A stretch of DNA of 45,816 nucleotides from Elusimicrobiota bacterium (lineage in GTDB: Bacteria > Elusimicrobiota > Elusimicrobia > Elusimicrobiales > UBA9959). A program made the translations under genes and the position numbers. Of this stretch, positions 32,698 through 41,726 are shown one piece after another. Position 1 is the first letter of the stretch, and each line of letters starts with the position of its first letter. Location: positions 1 through 45,816 of the forward strand of contig JACQWV010000019.1 in the NCBI GenBank assembly GCA_016209085.1, given 5' to 3'. Below the pieces are notes generated by a model, which made no database searches, was not told where the DNA came from, and saw only the letters and a program-made list of their open reading frames with translations.

Positions 32698-33585
32698 CTA
32701 TTCCATTCCTACGATGTAGCACGAGAAACGCCTGACTTCTATTTTACCGCCAGTTTTCTGCTCCGAATTTTTTATAAACTGCTCCACGTTGATTTTGCCG
32801 TCCCTGATGGATGCCTGTTCAAGCAGGCAATTTTCCTGGTAAAATTTATTGAGCCTGCCTTCAAGCATTTTTTCAAGGGCAATTCCGCCTTTTCCCTGCG
32901 CCTGCGGACTCGCCTTGTATATCTCTTTCTCTTTCTCTATTAATTCAGCCGGCACGTCCGCGCGCTTTATATACCTGGGATTCATTGCCACGCACTGCAT
33001 GGCTATTTCTCTTGCCAGGATTTTTAATTCATCGGCTGCTTCTGCGGCCGCGTTTTCCGCGGACTTGTCCGCCGATGCAGTAGTGGCGGAGAGGTGAACA
33101 AGAGCGCCTTTTTTTGAATCAGTATGAAGGTATAAATTTATGCTTTCACCGGGCTTTGAAACAGAATATACGACGCCTCTCCGTATCTTCATGTTCTCGC
33201 CTGTTTTCACGGCAAATGCCTGCACCCTGGCGCCTGCTTCCTGGTTCTCGGCAGGATTGCCTGCCAAAAAACCGTCAAACATGGCGCCGGTTATTTCCCC
33301 GGCTATTTTCTTAAATTCAGGATTCCTTGCCACGAAATCGGTCTCGCAGTTTATTTCAAGCATGGCTGCTTTTGCGCAGTCGTCTGAAATTTTTATGACG
33401 ACAAGCCCCTCTTTCATCTCCCTGCCGGCTCTTTTGGCAAGACCGCTGAGCCCCTTTTTCCGCAGGAATTCCACCGCTTTTTCAACATCGCCCTGAGATT
33501 CTCTCAGGGCGTTTTTGCAGTCCATTATTCCCGCCCCTGTCTGATTTCTTAATTTCATCACCTGTTCGCTTGTAATCGCAGTCAT
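32698..33585 (-). CDS. tsf: Elongation factor Ts
   Basis: EF-Ts recycles EF-Tu by exchanging GDP. It starts best at MTAITSEQVMKLRNQTGAGIMDCK (ATG at 33585, three codons inside the track ORF). A UBA-like N-terminal domain and the EF-Tu-contacting motif EINCETDFVARNPEF are clear. The 295 residues are near E. coli size. The stretch SATTASADKSAENAAAEA follows ALVHL and looks like an insertion. Its codons contain a GTCCGCC/GGCGGA palindrome also found in rpsB. Confidence 0.95.
   Translation of the reverse strand: MTAITSEQVMKLRNQTGAGIMDCKNALRESQGDVEKAVEFLRKKGLSGLAKRAGREMKEGLVVIKISDDCAKAAMLEINCETDFVARNPEFKKIAGEITGAMFDGFLAGNPAENQEAGARVQAFAVKTGENMKIRRGVVYSVSKPGESINLYLHTDSKKGALVHLSATTASADKSAENAAAEAADELKILAREIAMQCVAMNPRYIKRADVPAELIEKEKEIYKASPQAQGKGGIALEKMLEGRLNKFYQENCLLEQASIRDGKINVEQFIKNSEQKTGGKIEVRRFSCYIVGME
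33064..33090. repeat. Palindromic repeat in-frame within tsf
   Basis: cttgtccgcc-gat-gcagtagtggcgga. It matches the rpsB copy at 33736-33762 at 22 of 27 positions by eye and is read in the same frame, giving SATTASADK. Confidence 0.65.
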
Positions 33586-33603
33586 AATTTCCATATCCTC
33601 TAT

Positions 33604-33620
33604 GCTGTTACTGGTTACTT
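33604..33620. repeat. Second copy of the 17-bp GTTACT repeat
   Basis: gctgttactggttactt, identical to 32669-32685, in the short gap between rpsB and tsf. Confidence 0.75.
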
Positions 33621-33624
33621 CTGT

Positions 33625-34548
33625 TTATTTCCCCGTCTCCCTTACAGTGTCTTTAAGTTCAAATTCGGCCGAATCCTGCGAGCCGGACTTTTCACCCGTT
33701 TCTTCACGGGAATCGTTTTCTTCCGTCTCAGCAGGCTTGTCCGCCCTCGCTGTAGCGGCGGACTTCTCCTGGTCCCCGGGGAGGGCTTGCGGAGTTTGAG
33801 CGTCGGAAGCTCCCTCAGGCAAGGGCATGGAAGGCGCCGGCTGCGGTTCCTGCAAAGAAGATTGCGTCTCTTTGACTCCCTCTATCAGGGCGTCGGTTAT
33901 GGTCGCGCAGAAAAATTTTATTGACCTTGCGGCGTCGTCGTTTCCGGGAATCGGCCAGTCAAGCAAGTCAGGGTCGCAGTTGGTATCGCAGACACCCACA
34001 ATCGGTATGCCTAACTTGCGCGCTTCTTTTACGGCTCCCATTTCTTCAAGGGGATCTATTACGAACATGACATCCGGAAGCCTGTTCATGTGCCTTACTC
34101 CTGAAAGAAGCTTCAAAAGCCTGTTTTTTTCTTTTGTAAGCCTGGAGACTTCTTTTTTGGACATCACTTTAAAAAGGCCGTCGGACTCAAGTTTCTCCAG
34201 TTCTTCAAGACGCCTTACAGAGCCCCTGAGAGTTTCAAAGTTTGTAAGAGTTCCTCCCAGCCATTTTTCATGCACGCACGATACCTGCGCTCTCTGGGCC
34301 TCTTCCTTGATTATGTCCTTTGCCTGCTTTTTGGTGCCGACAAATATAAAAGTTTTTCCCTGCTTTGCGCTTTCTTTTACATAAGCATAAGCTCTTTTCA
34401 GTTCCTTGACCGTCTTTTGCAGGTCAAGAATGTGTATGCCGTTCCTTTCTCCGAAAATGTAACGGGCCATTTTGGGATTCCATCTGTAAGTCTGATGTCC
34501 GAAATGGACGCCTGCTTCAAGCATAGTTTTCATAGACACGTTTAACAT
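33625..34548 (-). CDS. rpsB: 30S ribosomal protein S2 with a long acidic C-terminal extension
   Basis: S2 core motifs are present: [38 protein letters not shown]-like opening, [14 protein letters not shown], and [23 protein letters not shown]. The core ends near residue 228. About 79 further residues rich in Glu, Pro, Ala and Ser ([21 protein letters not shown] onward) follow, and part of this tail ([10 protein letters not shown]) is encoded by the palindromic repeat shared with tsf. AGGAGG-like GGAGG lies just upstream of the ATG. It is the first gene of the super-operon. Confidence 0.96.
   Translation of the reverse strand: MLNVSMKTMLEAGVHFGHQTYRWNPKMARYIFGERNGIHILDLQKTVKELKRAYAYVKESAKQGKTFIFVGTKKQAKDIIKEEAQRAQVSCVHEKWLGGTLTNFETLRGSVRRLEELEKLESDGLFKVMSKKEVSRLTKEKNRLLKLLSGVRHMNRLPDVMFVIDPLEEMGAVKEARKLGIPIVGVCDTNCDPDLLDWPIPGNDDAARSIKFFCATITDALIEGVKETQSSLQEPQPAPSMPLPEGASDAQTPQALPGDQEKSAATARADKPAETEENDSREETGEKSGSQDSAEFELKDTVRETGK
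33736..33762. repeat. Palindromic repeat in-frame within rpsB
   Basis: cttgtccgcc-ctc-gctgtagcggcgga, giving [10 protein letters not shown] in the S2 tail. Partner of the element at 33064-33090. Confidence 0.65.
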
Positions 34549-34667
34549 TTAACCTCCACTTTTAAATTGCGCTGATACTTTAATTTTTAAATCCAAATAT
34601 TTATAACTGCCGGGTTGCACAGCCGGACTGCAAAGACAAACCGTAAGTATTCAGTCAACGCCGTTGG

Positions 34668-34728
34668 TGTAGGGGTCGGATTCATCCGACCCGCATATTT
34701 TTCGGGCTCAATGAATTGAGCCCCTACA
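34668..34728. repeat. GTAGGGG double-hairpin element in the rpsB leader
   Basis: Ends tgtagggg and cccctaca enclose two 8+4+8 hairpins: gggtcgga-ttca-tccgaccc (34673-34692) and gggctcaa-tgaa-ttgagccc (34704-34723). Imperfect inverted similarity (gtaagtattcagtcaacgccg against the complement of cggtgttcagtgaggatttac) extends about 30 bp on each side. The rest of the 34549-34957 gap holds promoter-like sequences and a GC-rich palindrome near 34888-34920, and no gene. Confidence 0.75.
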
Positions 34729-34805
34729 TTTTTGCCTGACATAACGGTGTTCAGTGAGGATTTACGACAAACCCTTGCGGAACAAATATATTCTACTAAG
34801 TAAAG

Positions 34806-34835
34806 ATAATATCATATAACAGCCAAGGCTTTCAA
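34806..34835 (-). promoter_or_regulatory. Candidate promoter for the rpsB super-operon
   Basis: Minus strand TTGAAA (34830-34835), 18-base spacer, TATTAT (34806-34811). This would give a 5' leader of about 250 bases before rpsB, including the GTAGGGG element. Confidence 0.45.
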
Positions 34836-34858
34836 CACTTCTCGCTATTTTCTATAAT
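34830..34858 (+). promoter_or_regulatory. Candidate promoter for nadE
   Basis: Plus strand TTTCAA (34830-34835), 17-base spacer, perfect TATAAT (34853-34858). The -35 hexamer is the same six bases used in the opposite direction for rpsB. Confidence 0.45.
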
Positions 34859-34957
34859 AAAAAGTTGCAAGTCACAGGTCACTACCGCATTCTGCGGAGC
34901 CCCGCCAGAGGCGGTGGCAAGTCACAAGCAAGAGAAAAAAACCGACTTTTTTGTATT

Positions 34958-36604
34958 ATGAAAATAGCCCTATCGCAGATTAACACAAAACCCGGAGACA
35001 TACGGGGAAACCTGTCCAAAGTCAAATTGTTCTATGAAAAAGCCCGGCATCTGCAGGCTGACATCGCTGTCTTCCCTGAAATGACTTTACCCGGCTACCC
35101 TCCGCTGGATATGGTCACGAACCCCGCATTTGTCAGAGCAAATCTTGACGCTCTTGCAAGAGCCGTTTCCTTTGTCGGGGAAACCGCATGCGTCGTGGGC
35201 TACGCTGAGCCGAACCCGTTTTCAAAAGGCAAGCCCCTTTTCAATTCCCTGGCGCTGATACATAACCGCAAAATAATCGCAAAAAGACGCAAATCCCTGC
35301 TCCCGACTTACGACGTGTTTGACGAACTGCGCTATTTTGAGCCTTACTGGCAGAATCTGCCGGTCAGATTCAAAGGAAGAAAAATAGGTCTTACGATATG
35401 CGAGGACATCTGGGCCGGCACTGAAATGCTGGAGAGACGGCTCCTCTACAAAAATAATCCCATCAGGGAATTCAAAAAACACGGCTTGGACCTGCTCATC
35501 AACATATCATCGTCCCCTTTTTACGCTGGAAAACACAAAACGAGAATAAAAATTCTTGCGGAAATGTCAAAGGAACTCAGAGCCCCCGTTATATACTGCA
35601 ACCAAGTCGGAGGCAACGGAGAATTGATTTTTGACGGCAACAGCGTCTGTTTTGACTCAAAAGGCAGACTCACAGTCAAAGCCCGCTCTTTTGCAGAGGA
35701 TATGGTTATCGCGGACGTTTCAAGCCCGCCCGCTTCCATGCGCTCCCCAAAAACTCCCCTGATTGAAGAGATTCACGAGGCGCTGGCGCTTGGGATAAAA
35801 GACTATTTTACAAAGCAAGGATTTTCAGAAGCCGTAATCGGAATAAGCGGCGGCATAGATTCATCTGTGGTTTTCTGCCTGGCCTGCAAGGCTCTGGGAA
35901 GCGGCAACGTCTCCGGCGTCTTGATGCCTTCAGCATACACCCTGAAACAGAGCGTAAAAGACGCGTTTGAACTCTGCGAAAGGGCCGGCGTGAAACCCCT
36001 GATAATACCGATTCATGAAATATACGGGAAATATCTTGACAAGCTGTTTAAACCGGTAGAATCAAGGAGAATAGACCTGACAATGCAGAACATTCAGGCA
36101 AGAATCCGAGGCAGCATTTTAATGGCCCTGGCCAATAAAAACAACCGGCTTGTCCTTGCAACCGGGAACAAATCCGAAATCGCCACGGGTTACTGCACTC
36201 TTTACGGCGACACTGCCGGAGCCCTCGCTCCGATAGGAGACCTTGTCAAAACCAGTGTCTATGAATTGGCTGATTTTATAAACAAAAAAAACCGGTTGAT
36301 TCCGCTTTCTATAATCAAAAGGGTCCCGACAGCTGAACTCAAACCCGGACAGAAGGACCAGGACGACCTTCCTCCTTATCGGGTTCTTGATAAAATAATC
36401 CGGCTTTATGTGGAAGAGGGAAAAACCCTGTCACAGATAATAAAAACGGGGCTGGATAAAAAACTCGTTTTTGAAGTCATAAAAAGAATGGAATCAAACG
36501 AATACAAAAGAAAACAGCTCCCTCCGTCCCTGAAGGTGACGAAAAAAGCCTTTGGTTCAGGCAGAAGAATGCCTATCGTAAAAAGTTTTGAATTCTATTA
36601 CTGA
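34958..36604 (+). CDS. nadE: Glutamine-dependent NAD+ synthetase
   Basis: Final step of NAD synthesis: deamido-NAD to NAD using ammonia from glutamine. The ATG at 34958 (MKIALSQINTKPGDIRGNL) is the family start. The track's upstream 31 residues come from palindromic repeat DNA. The N-terminal nitrilase-type glutaminase shows FPEMTLPGYPPLDMV, KRRKSLLPTYDVFDELRYF and GLTICEDIW. The C-terminal synthetase has the PP-loop GISGGIDSSVV and ATGNKSEIATGYCTLYGDTAGALAPIGD. The 548 residues are full length. Confidence 0.96.
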   Translation: MKIALSQINTKPGDIRGNLSKVKLFYEKARHLQADIAVFPEMTLPGYPPLDMVTNPAFVRANLDALARAVSFVGETACVVGYAEPNPFSKGKPLFNSLALIHNRKIIAKRRKSLLPTYDVFDELRYFEPYWQNLPVRFKGRKIGLTICEDIWAGTEMLERRLLYKNNPIREFKKHGLDLLINISSSPFYAGKHKTRIKILAEMSKELRAPVIYCNQVGGNGELIFDGNSVCFDSKGRLTVKARSFAEDMVIADVSSPPASMRSPKTPLIEEIHEALALGIKDYFTKQGFSEAVIGISGGIDSSVVFCLACKALGSGNVSGVLMPSAYTLKQSVKDAFELCERAGVKPLIIPIHEIYGKYLDKLFKPVESRRIDLTMQNIQARIRGSILMALANKNNRLVLATGNKSEIATGYCTLYGDTAGALAPIGDLVKTSVYELADFINKKNRLIPLSIIKRVPTAELKPGQKDQDDLPPYRVLDKIIRLYVEEGKTLSQIIKTGLDKKLVFEVIKRMESNEYKRKQLPPSLKVTKKAFGSGRRMPIVKSFEFYY

Positions 36605-36612
36605 GTTTCGCA

Positions 36613-37920
36613 ATGCCACGCATAATCTCCGGAATATTTTTATCAATCGTTTCATGCGCGTGTTTCTCCGGTTCCCTGTTCTCGCAGATTCCCAAGACAA
36701 AAGAGAAATTAACGGAGCCTCTCTCTGAGCCGGCCACGAATTACCAGGAAGGCGTCATGGGAAAGATATTCGGCTGTATAACCATCCCGCTCTCAAAAGG
36801 GCCGCTGGTTCTTCTGCCTGTCCTGGATTCAAGCAGAGACCTGGGGCCGAATTTCGGAATAATGCCTCTATGGGCGATAAAAGACAAACAAAAAAATACC
36901 GTCACCTCGGTAATGGCGCCGTCAGTCAATTACAATAAATACCTTAAAACCACAATAACGCACAGGCACTACGTTTTTCCGGACAACAAAAGCATTTTCG
37001 TCTTCAGAGGCGCTTATTCACAGGAAGTTGAAAGGGAATTCATCTTTTATTACTACACCCCGCAGCTTTTCAGAAAAAACCTCCGCATAAGCGCAGAAAC
37101 AAAACGCTGGGTTACGGGCAAACCTTCTTTTTACGGTTTCGGAATTGACTCTATAGAAGACGACAAAACAAACTATGCGCTTCACATGACTGGAGAGGAA
37201 TTCACGGTTGACCTGCCCCTGTTCGGGAATTTTTTCTTTGACTTTACGCATTCATATTACGCGAAAAAAATTTCCAGAGGACCTCTTGAAGAAAATCAGA
37301 CAAACAAGTTCGCGCAGGAATTTGCCGCCGCATCCGCCGGAAAAGATTTCGTAACGCACAGGCTGGCTCTGCTTTACGACGACACTGACCACCCTTTCCT
37401 TCCGACAACCGGAACCAACGCAAGTTTTTCAATAGGTTTTTCAAACAGATTCTTCGGAAGCGATTACGATTACCGAACTTACTCGGCCGAGCTGAAGCAT
37501 TATTACAATTACGGGAACCGGGGAAAATTCGTAACCGCAGCCAGATGCCTCGTTCAGTGGCAGGAGGGGGGCGACCTGCCCTTTTACGGCCGGATTCAGT
37601 TGGGCGAAAGCACGGGCTTGAGAATGGCGGGCGACGGAAGATTCACGGACAGGGGAAAATTCGTTTTCAACATTGAAGAAAGGATAAGGGTATCGCGCGC
37701 GTCTTTTTTAAAATTCCTTGTCAGCGAATTTGAATTGGCTCCGTTTCTTGACGTCGGCACGGTCTTTCCGAAACTTTCAGAATTCAAAGCATCCGACCTT
37801 AAATTCGGCCCCGGCGTCGCGTTCAGAATCGTTCTGCGTCCGCAGGTTGTCGGGACAGCCGACATTGCCTTCGGCTCCGAAGGCGCCAACGCGATAATAA
37901 AAATCGGCTACCCGTTTTAA
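36613..37920 (+). CDS. Omp85-family (BamA/surface-antigen-like) outer-membrane barrel
   Basis: A 435-residue exported protein with a signal peptide (IISGIFLSIVSCACFSGSLFS). The rest reads as beta-barrel strands with LALLYDDTDHPFLPTTGTNASFSIGF, which fits the D15/Omp85 barrel start, and RMAGDGRFTDRGKFVFNIEERIRV near the L6 region. It ends IKIGYPF with a terminal Phe. There are no POTRA domains, so it is a short barrel-only form like those linked to lipase or patatin partners or to metal transport. It is nine bases after nadE. No specific substrate can be read. Confidence 0.75.
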   Translation: MPRIISGIFLSIVSCACFSGSLFSQIPKTKEKLTEPLSEPATNYQEGVMGKIFGCITIPLSKGPLVLLPVLDSSRDLGPNFGIMPLWAIKDKQKNTVTSVMAPSVNYNKYLKTTITHRHYVFPDNKSIFVFRGAYSQEVEREFIFYYYTPQLFRKNLRISAETKRWVTGKPSFYGFGIDSIEDDKTNYALHMTGEEFTVDLPLFGNFFFDFTHSYYAKKISRGPLEENQTNKFAQEFAAASAGKDFVTHRLALLYDDTDHPFLPTTGTNASFSIGFSNRFFGSDYDYRTYSAELKHYYNYGNRGKFVTAARCLVQWQEGGDLPFYGRIQLGESTGLRMAGDGRFTDRGKFVFNIEERIRVSRASFLKFLVSEFELAPFLDVGTVFPKLSEFKASDLKFGPGVAFRIVLRPQVVGTADIAFGSEGANAIIKIGYPF

Positions 37921-37936
37921 AAAAATCTGTCGCCTC

Positions 37937-37957
37937 AAAAGGTAACAGTTACCTTTT
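37937..37957. terminator. AAAAGGTAAC palindrome after the Omp85-like gene
   Basis: aaaaggtaac-a-gttacctttt is a perfect 10+1+10 hairpin, followed by a second gttacctttt. The stem is AT-rich, so terminator function is uncertain. It may simply be an intergenic repeat. Confidence 0.4.
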
Positions 37958-38023
37958 CCAGTTACCTTTTCTTCGCCCCTTCATAATAAGGTAAAATATT
38001 ATTTTATAGAGGGGAGATTATTT

Positions 38024-40276
38024 ATGAAAATAAGTTTTAAACTGATAACAGCGCTTATAGTTACGCTCGCGGCAGTGGCGTTTTCTTTTACTTTTTTTCA
38101 AGTAAAGCAGGAGGAAAAAAATCTTGCGGACGAAATCAAAAACCGCAATCATCTGCTTGCCCAAAGCATACAGGAAAGCCTTGAGCCCCTTCTTGAACAG
38201 GGCAACATACAAAAAATACATAAAATAGCGGAAAAATTCAGCAACAGGGAGAAGCTATCGGGCGTGGCAATATACGCCGATGACGCGTCTATCATTTCCA
38301 TTTCTTCCAACATTTCCAACCTCCCTGTTCCTGAGAAGATAATAAAAAAAATCATTGAAAGCGACGCGGGCATGGGACACTTTGACGATTCTACCGGCAG
38401 GAGGATGTACGTTTACGCCGTGCCGATGAAAGCCAAGGGCGCAAAAAACGCCCTCGTGCTTTACAGCGACGCACGCGACATTGACGCCAGGCTTTATCAC
38501 ATGTGGCGCAGGACGCTTCTCCGCGTCATAATTCAGATAGTTCTGATTTCAATAATCACTCTTGTGATTATAAGATGGAGCATAGTAAGCCCCATCAGCG
38601 AAATGACCGACTGGATGAAAAAAATAAGGTCAAGCGAGTTTTTCAGCCTCACGCCGCCACTGAAAGGCGACATTTTCGCTCCTCTGCAAAAAGAGGCCGC
38701 CACTCTTGCGGAACATTTTCATACCGCCAAAGCCGCCGCGGAGGAAGAAGCAAGGCTCAGACAACAGGCCGAATCAACATGGACTTCCCAACGCCTGAAA
38801 GAGTTCATAAAAATAAAATTAAACGACAAACCCCTTTTTATAATTTCCAACAGAGAGCCTTACATGCACACCTATGAAAACAAGGAAATAAAAACCATAG
38901 TCCCTGCAGGCGGTCTTGTAACGGCTCTTGACCCCATAATGCGCATAAGCTCCGGCACATGGATAGCTCACGGAAGCAGCGACGCGGATTTTGAGGTAGT
39001 TGACGAAAATGACCGCGTCAAAGTGCCTCCGGAAAGTCCGGCGTACATGCTCAGGAGAATCCGGTTGTCCGAGGAAGAGGAAAACGGCTACTATTACGGA
39101 TTTTCCAATGAAGGGATATGGCCCTTGTGCCACATAGCCCACATCCGCCCGGTTTTCAGGAAAGAAGACTGGCTGCATTACCATAACGTGAATAAAAAAT
39201 TCGCGCAGATTGCGCTGAACGAGATAGAAGAAATACCGGAGCCCTACATCCTTGTCCAGGACTATCATTTTGCTCTTCTGCCGGCAATGATTAAAAAGAG
39301 GAGACCTGACGCAAGACTTGCCTTGTTCTGGCACATACCGTGGCCTAATCCGGAAACTTTCGGAATCTGTCCCTGGCAGAAAGACCTGCTTCACGACATA
39401 CTGGGAGCCGACATAATAGGATTCCAGACGCAGTTTTACTGCAACAATTTCATGGACACGATTGACAGGGCCATGGAATCCAGAATAGACTGGGAGCATT
39501 TCGCAATACACAGAGAAGGACACCAAACGCTGGTCAAACCCTTCCCCATAAGCGTGCCTTTCACACAACCTGCGGCTGAAGAAACTGCGGCATCATACCC
39601 GGCCGCCGACGCGTCCTCGCTACTCAAAAGTTTCGGGTTGAAAGCCGAATTTATAGGAGTGGGAGTTGAAAGAATAGACTACACGAAAGGCATGTTTGAA
39701 AAATTTAAGGCTATAGAAAGGTTCCTTGAAAAGCATCCTGAATATTTCGGGAAATTCACTTTTATACAAATAGGCGCCCCTTCAAGGACTCACATTCCTT
39801 CTTATCATCAATTCATTTCCGGCCTTCATTCCGAGGTTGAGAGAATAAACCGGAAATTCAAGAGAAAAGACTGGAAACCCATTGTTTTTCTTGAAAAACT
39901 GCACAGACACGATGAAATAACTCCGTATTACAAAGCCGCAAAACTATGCATGGTCACTTCGCTTCACGACGGAATGAATCTGGTGGCAAAGGAATTCGCG
40001 GCTTCAAGAGAAGACGAAAGCGGCGTGCTCATTCTGAGCAGGTTCACAGGAGCTTCAAGGGAACTGAGAGACGCCCTGATAGTGAATCCCTACGATGTGG
40101 AGCAGATGGCGGACGCGATATATTACGGCCTCAATATGCCCGCAGAAGAAGTCCGGGAAAGAATGAAAAGGATGAGACAAACCTTAAGGGACAACAACAT
40201 CTACAAATGGGCGGCTACGCTTATAGAAGAATTGACAAAAATAAGAATTGACAACTTCCATGTTTCAAAGGTTTAG
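38024..40276 (+). CDS. otsA: Membrane-anchored HAMP/trehalose-6-phosphate synthase fusion
   Basis: Residues 6-27 and about 165-187 are membrane segments enclosing a periplasmic domain (28-160) of sensor type. A HAMP-like segment ([13 protein letters not shown]) and coiled coil follow to about 260. A full GT20 trehalose-6-phosphate synthase follows from about 270: [43 protein letters not shown] (donor-phosphate Arg and Lys) and [14 protein letters not shown]. The enzyme joins UDP/ADP-glucose to glucose 6-phosphate. The 750 residues compare with about 470 for E. coli OtsA. GGGGAG lies about eight bases before the ATG. The sensor half suggests activity regulated by an external cue. Confidence 0.88.
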   Translation: MKISFKLITALIVTLAAVAFSFTFFQVKQEEKNLADEIKNRNHLLAQSIQESLEPLLEQGNIQKIHKIAEKFSNREKLSGVAIYADDASIISISSNISNLPVPEKIIKKIIESDAGMGHFDDSTGRRMYVYAVPMKAKGAKNALVLYSDARDIDARLYHMWRRTLLRVIIQIVLISIITLVIIRWSIVSPISEMTDWMKKIRSSEFFSLTPPLKGDIFAPLQKEAATLAEHFHTAKAAAEEEARLRQQAESTWTSQRLKEFIKIKLNDKPLFIISNREPYMHTYENKEIKTIVPAGGLVTALDPIMRISSGTWIAHGSSDADFEVVDENDRVKVPPESPAYMLRRIRLSEEEENGYYYGFSNEGIWPLCHIAHIRPVFRKEDWLHYHNVNKKFAQIALNEIEEIPEPYILVQDYHFALLPAMIKKRRPDARLALFWHIPWPNPETFGICPWQKDLLHDILGADIIGFQTQFYCNNFMDTIDRAMESRIDWEHFAIHREGHQTLVKPFPISVPFTQPAAEETAASYPAADASSLLKSFGLKAEFIGVGVERIDYTKGMFEKFKAIERFLEKHPEYFGKFTFIQIGAPSRTHIPSYHQFISGLHSEVERINRKFKRKDWKPIVFLEKLHRHDEITPYYKAAKLCMVTSLHDGMNLVAKEFAASREDESGVLILSRFTGASRELRDALIVNPYDVEQMADAIYYGLNMPAEEVRERMKRMRQTLRDNNIYKWAATLIEELTKIRIDNFHVSKV

Positions 40277-40278
40277 CG

Positions 40279-41055
40279 ATGGAGTATCTTTTCAGCAGGG
40301 ACTTCCTGCATAAACGGCTCATTAAACACAAAAAAATTCTTCTCGTTCTGGATTTTGACGGAACTCTTTCCCCAATAGTCCGCAAACCCCATCACGCGAG
40401 AATGAGCCCGCAATTCAGAACGGCTCTCCTGAAACTCAAACGTTTAGAAAACGTTTATGTCGCTATAATCAGCGGCCGTCCGATTGCTTCACTGAAATCT
40501 CTGATAAATCTTGACTTCGCGTATTACGGCGGGAACCACGGCATAGAAATAAAAGGGCAGGGAATCAATTTTTTATGCAGAGAAGTGGAAAACAATAAAA
40601 AACTGCTTTTTAAAAACTACAAATATCTCAAAACTGTTTTCGGCGGAATGAGCGGGATTATAATTGAAAACAAAGGTTTTTCCATGGCATTGCACTACAG
40701 ATGTCTTAAGCCGGAATATAAAAATGAGTTTAAAAGCAGGATTTTACGCATAAAAAAAGAATTTTCCGCTTTGCCGATTTTGTGGAAAAAAGGACACAAG
40801 GTAATGGAACTCCTGCCGCGGACTTCATGCAACAAAGGAACCGCTCTGCAGTATCTGATTGACCATTTCAAAAATGTTTATCCCATTGCCATCGGAGACG
40901 ACGATACCGACGAGGACATGTTCAAAGTCTTAAAACGCGGAGGCATGGGAATCAGGGTAAAACGCAAAAAAAACTCTCACGCGCAATTTTATCTGAAAAG
41001 CCAGCGAGAAGTTCTTGAAGTCATTAAAGCAGTCCAATCCGCGGAAAAAATATGA
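40279..41055 (+). CDS. otsB: Trehalose-6-phosphate phosphatase
   Basis: Removes phosphate from trehalose 6-phosphate. HAD motif I is LVLDFDGTLSPI with the nucleophile Asp, motif II is VAIISGRP, and the acidic motif IV is AIGDDDTDEDMF. The 258-residue length is typical. It begins two bases after otsA and overlaps the next gene by four bases, so the products are made together. Confidence 0.94.
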   Translation: MEYLFSRDFLHKRLIKHKKILLVLDFDGTLSPIVRKPHHARMSPQFRTALLKLKRLENVYVAIISGRPIASLKSLINLDFAYYGGNHGIEIKGQGINFLCREVENNKKLLFKNYKYLKTVFGGMSGIIIENKGFSMALHYRCLKPEYKNEFKSRILRIKKEFSALPILWKKGHKVMELLPRTSCNKGTALQYLIDHFKNVYPIAIGDDDTDEDMFKVLKRGGMGIRVKRKKNSHAQFYLKSQREVLEVIKAVQSAEKI

Positions 41056-41726
41056 AACTGAAAGCGTCAGAGCCGTTTAAATTCCGCACAAGGCTGACTC
41101 TCGTTCAGGCAACCGGAAGAAAAGCCGGAAACATCATGGAACTGCTTGAAGGAATAAGAGAGTCCGACGACAGTATAATTTACCACCACACCCATAGGTT
41201 TCTGAAACAGTTTCATTTCCTCGTGCCGGAGCCCGCCAATGATTTCGCTTACTGGGTAAACAACATTCTTCAGGAAGAAAAGCTGGGAGAGGAACTGGCT
41301 TCGGTGGAGATAGTGCGGTTCAATTCTCTTGAAGCAATCAAACGGGCATTCGTTGAAATCCTTGAACGCCATCTCAAACAGGTTTCCGAACCCATGCGCG
41401 CCGTTTCGTCAGGCAAGGAATTTCATTTTCTCCGCTCAATAAGATTTTCCATACCCACAAGCCATCAGGCCCGCGATTACGCGGAATTCATTGAATGCCT
41501 CAGAAATGTAAGCGTTTCCACTCTTTATCTGCACGTCTTTGAGGCAAGATTGAGGCCGCCCTACGGCGTTGACGATTTTTCAAATTGGTTTTTGAAACAG
41601 TTCAATGACGCGGAAATACAAAAAGCGATATCCAGACTGGACCCATATTCCTACACTCTTGAAGGCCTGCGCAGAAGAATCATAAGAATTCTGGAGCAGA
41701 GAATACAGGAAATGAAAAATGCTTGA
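41052..41726 (+). CDS. DUF5752 family protein
   Basis: A 224-residue protein of unknown function matching, from memory, the DUF5752 family that commonly accompanies trehalose synthase TreT genes. It is helical, with HTHRFLKQFHFLVPEPANDFAYWV and a second similar segment FSNWFLKQFNDAEIQKAISRLDPYSYTLEGLRRRI. It overlaps otsB by an ATGA and treT by eight bases. The position suggests an accessory or regulatory partner for one of the trehalose enzymes. Confidence 0.7.
   Translation: MKLKASEPFKFRTRLTLVQATGRKAGNIMELLEGIRESDDSIIYHHTHRFLKQFHFLVPEPANDFAYWVNNILQEEKLGEELASVEIVRFNSLEAIKRAFVEILERHLKQVSEPMRAVSSGKEFHFLRSIRFSIPTSHQARDYAEFIECLRNVSVSTLYLHVFEARLRPPYGVDDFSNWFLKQFNDAEIQKAISRLDPYSYTLEGLRRRIIRILEQRIQEMKNA

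Noticed and set aside
34865-34957. Extra 31 N-terminal residues of NadE in the ORF track
   Set aside because: They start at a TTG in palindromic CAAGTCA-type repeat DNA. The family start MKIALSQINT is at 34958.
38819-39568. 249-residue minus-strand ORF over otsA
   Set aside because: It is antisense to the strongly conserved GT20 domain and resembles no family.
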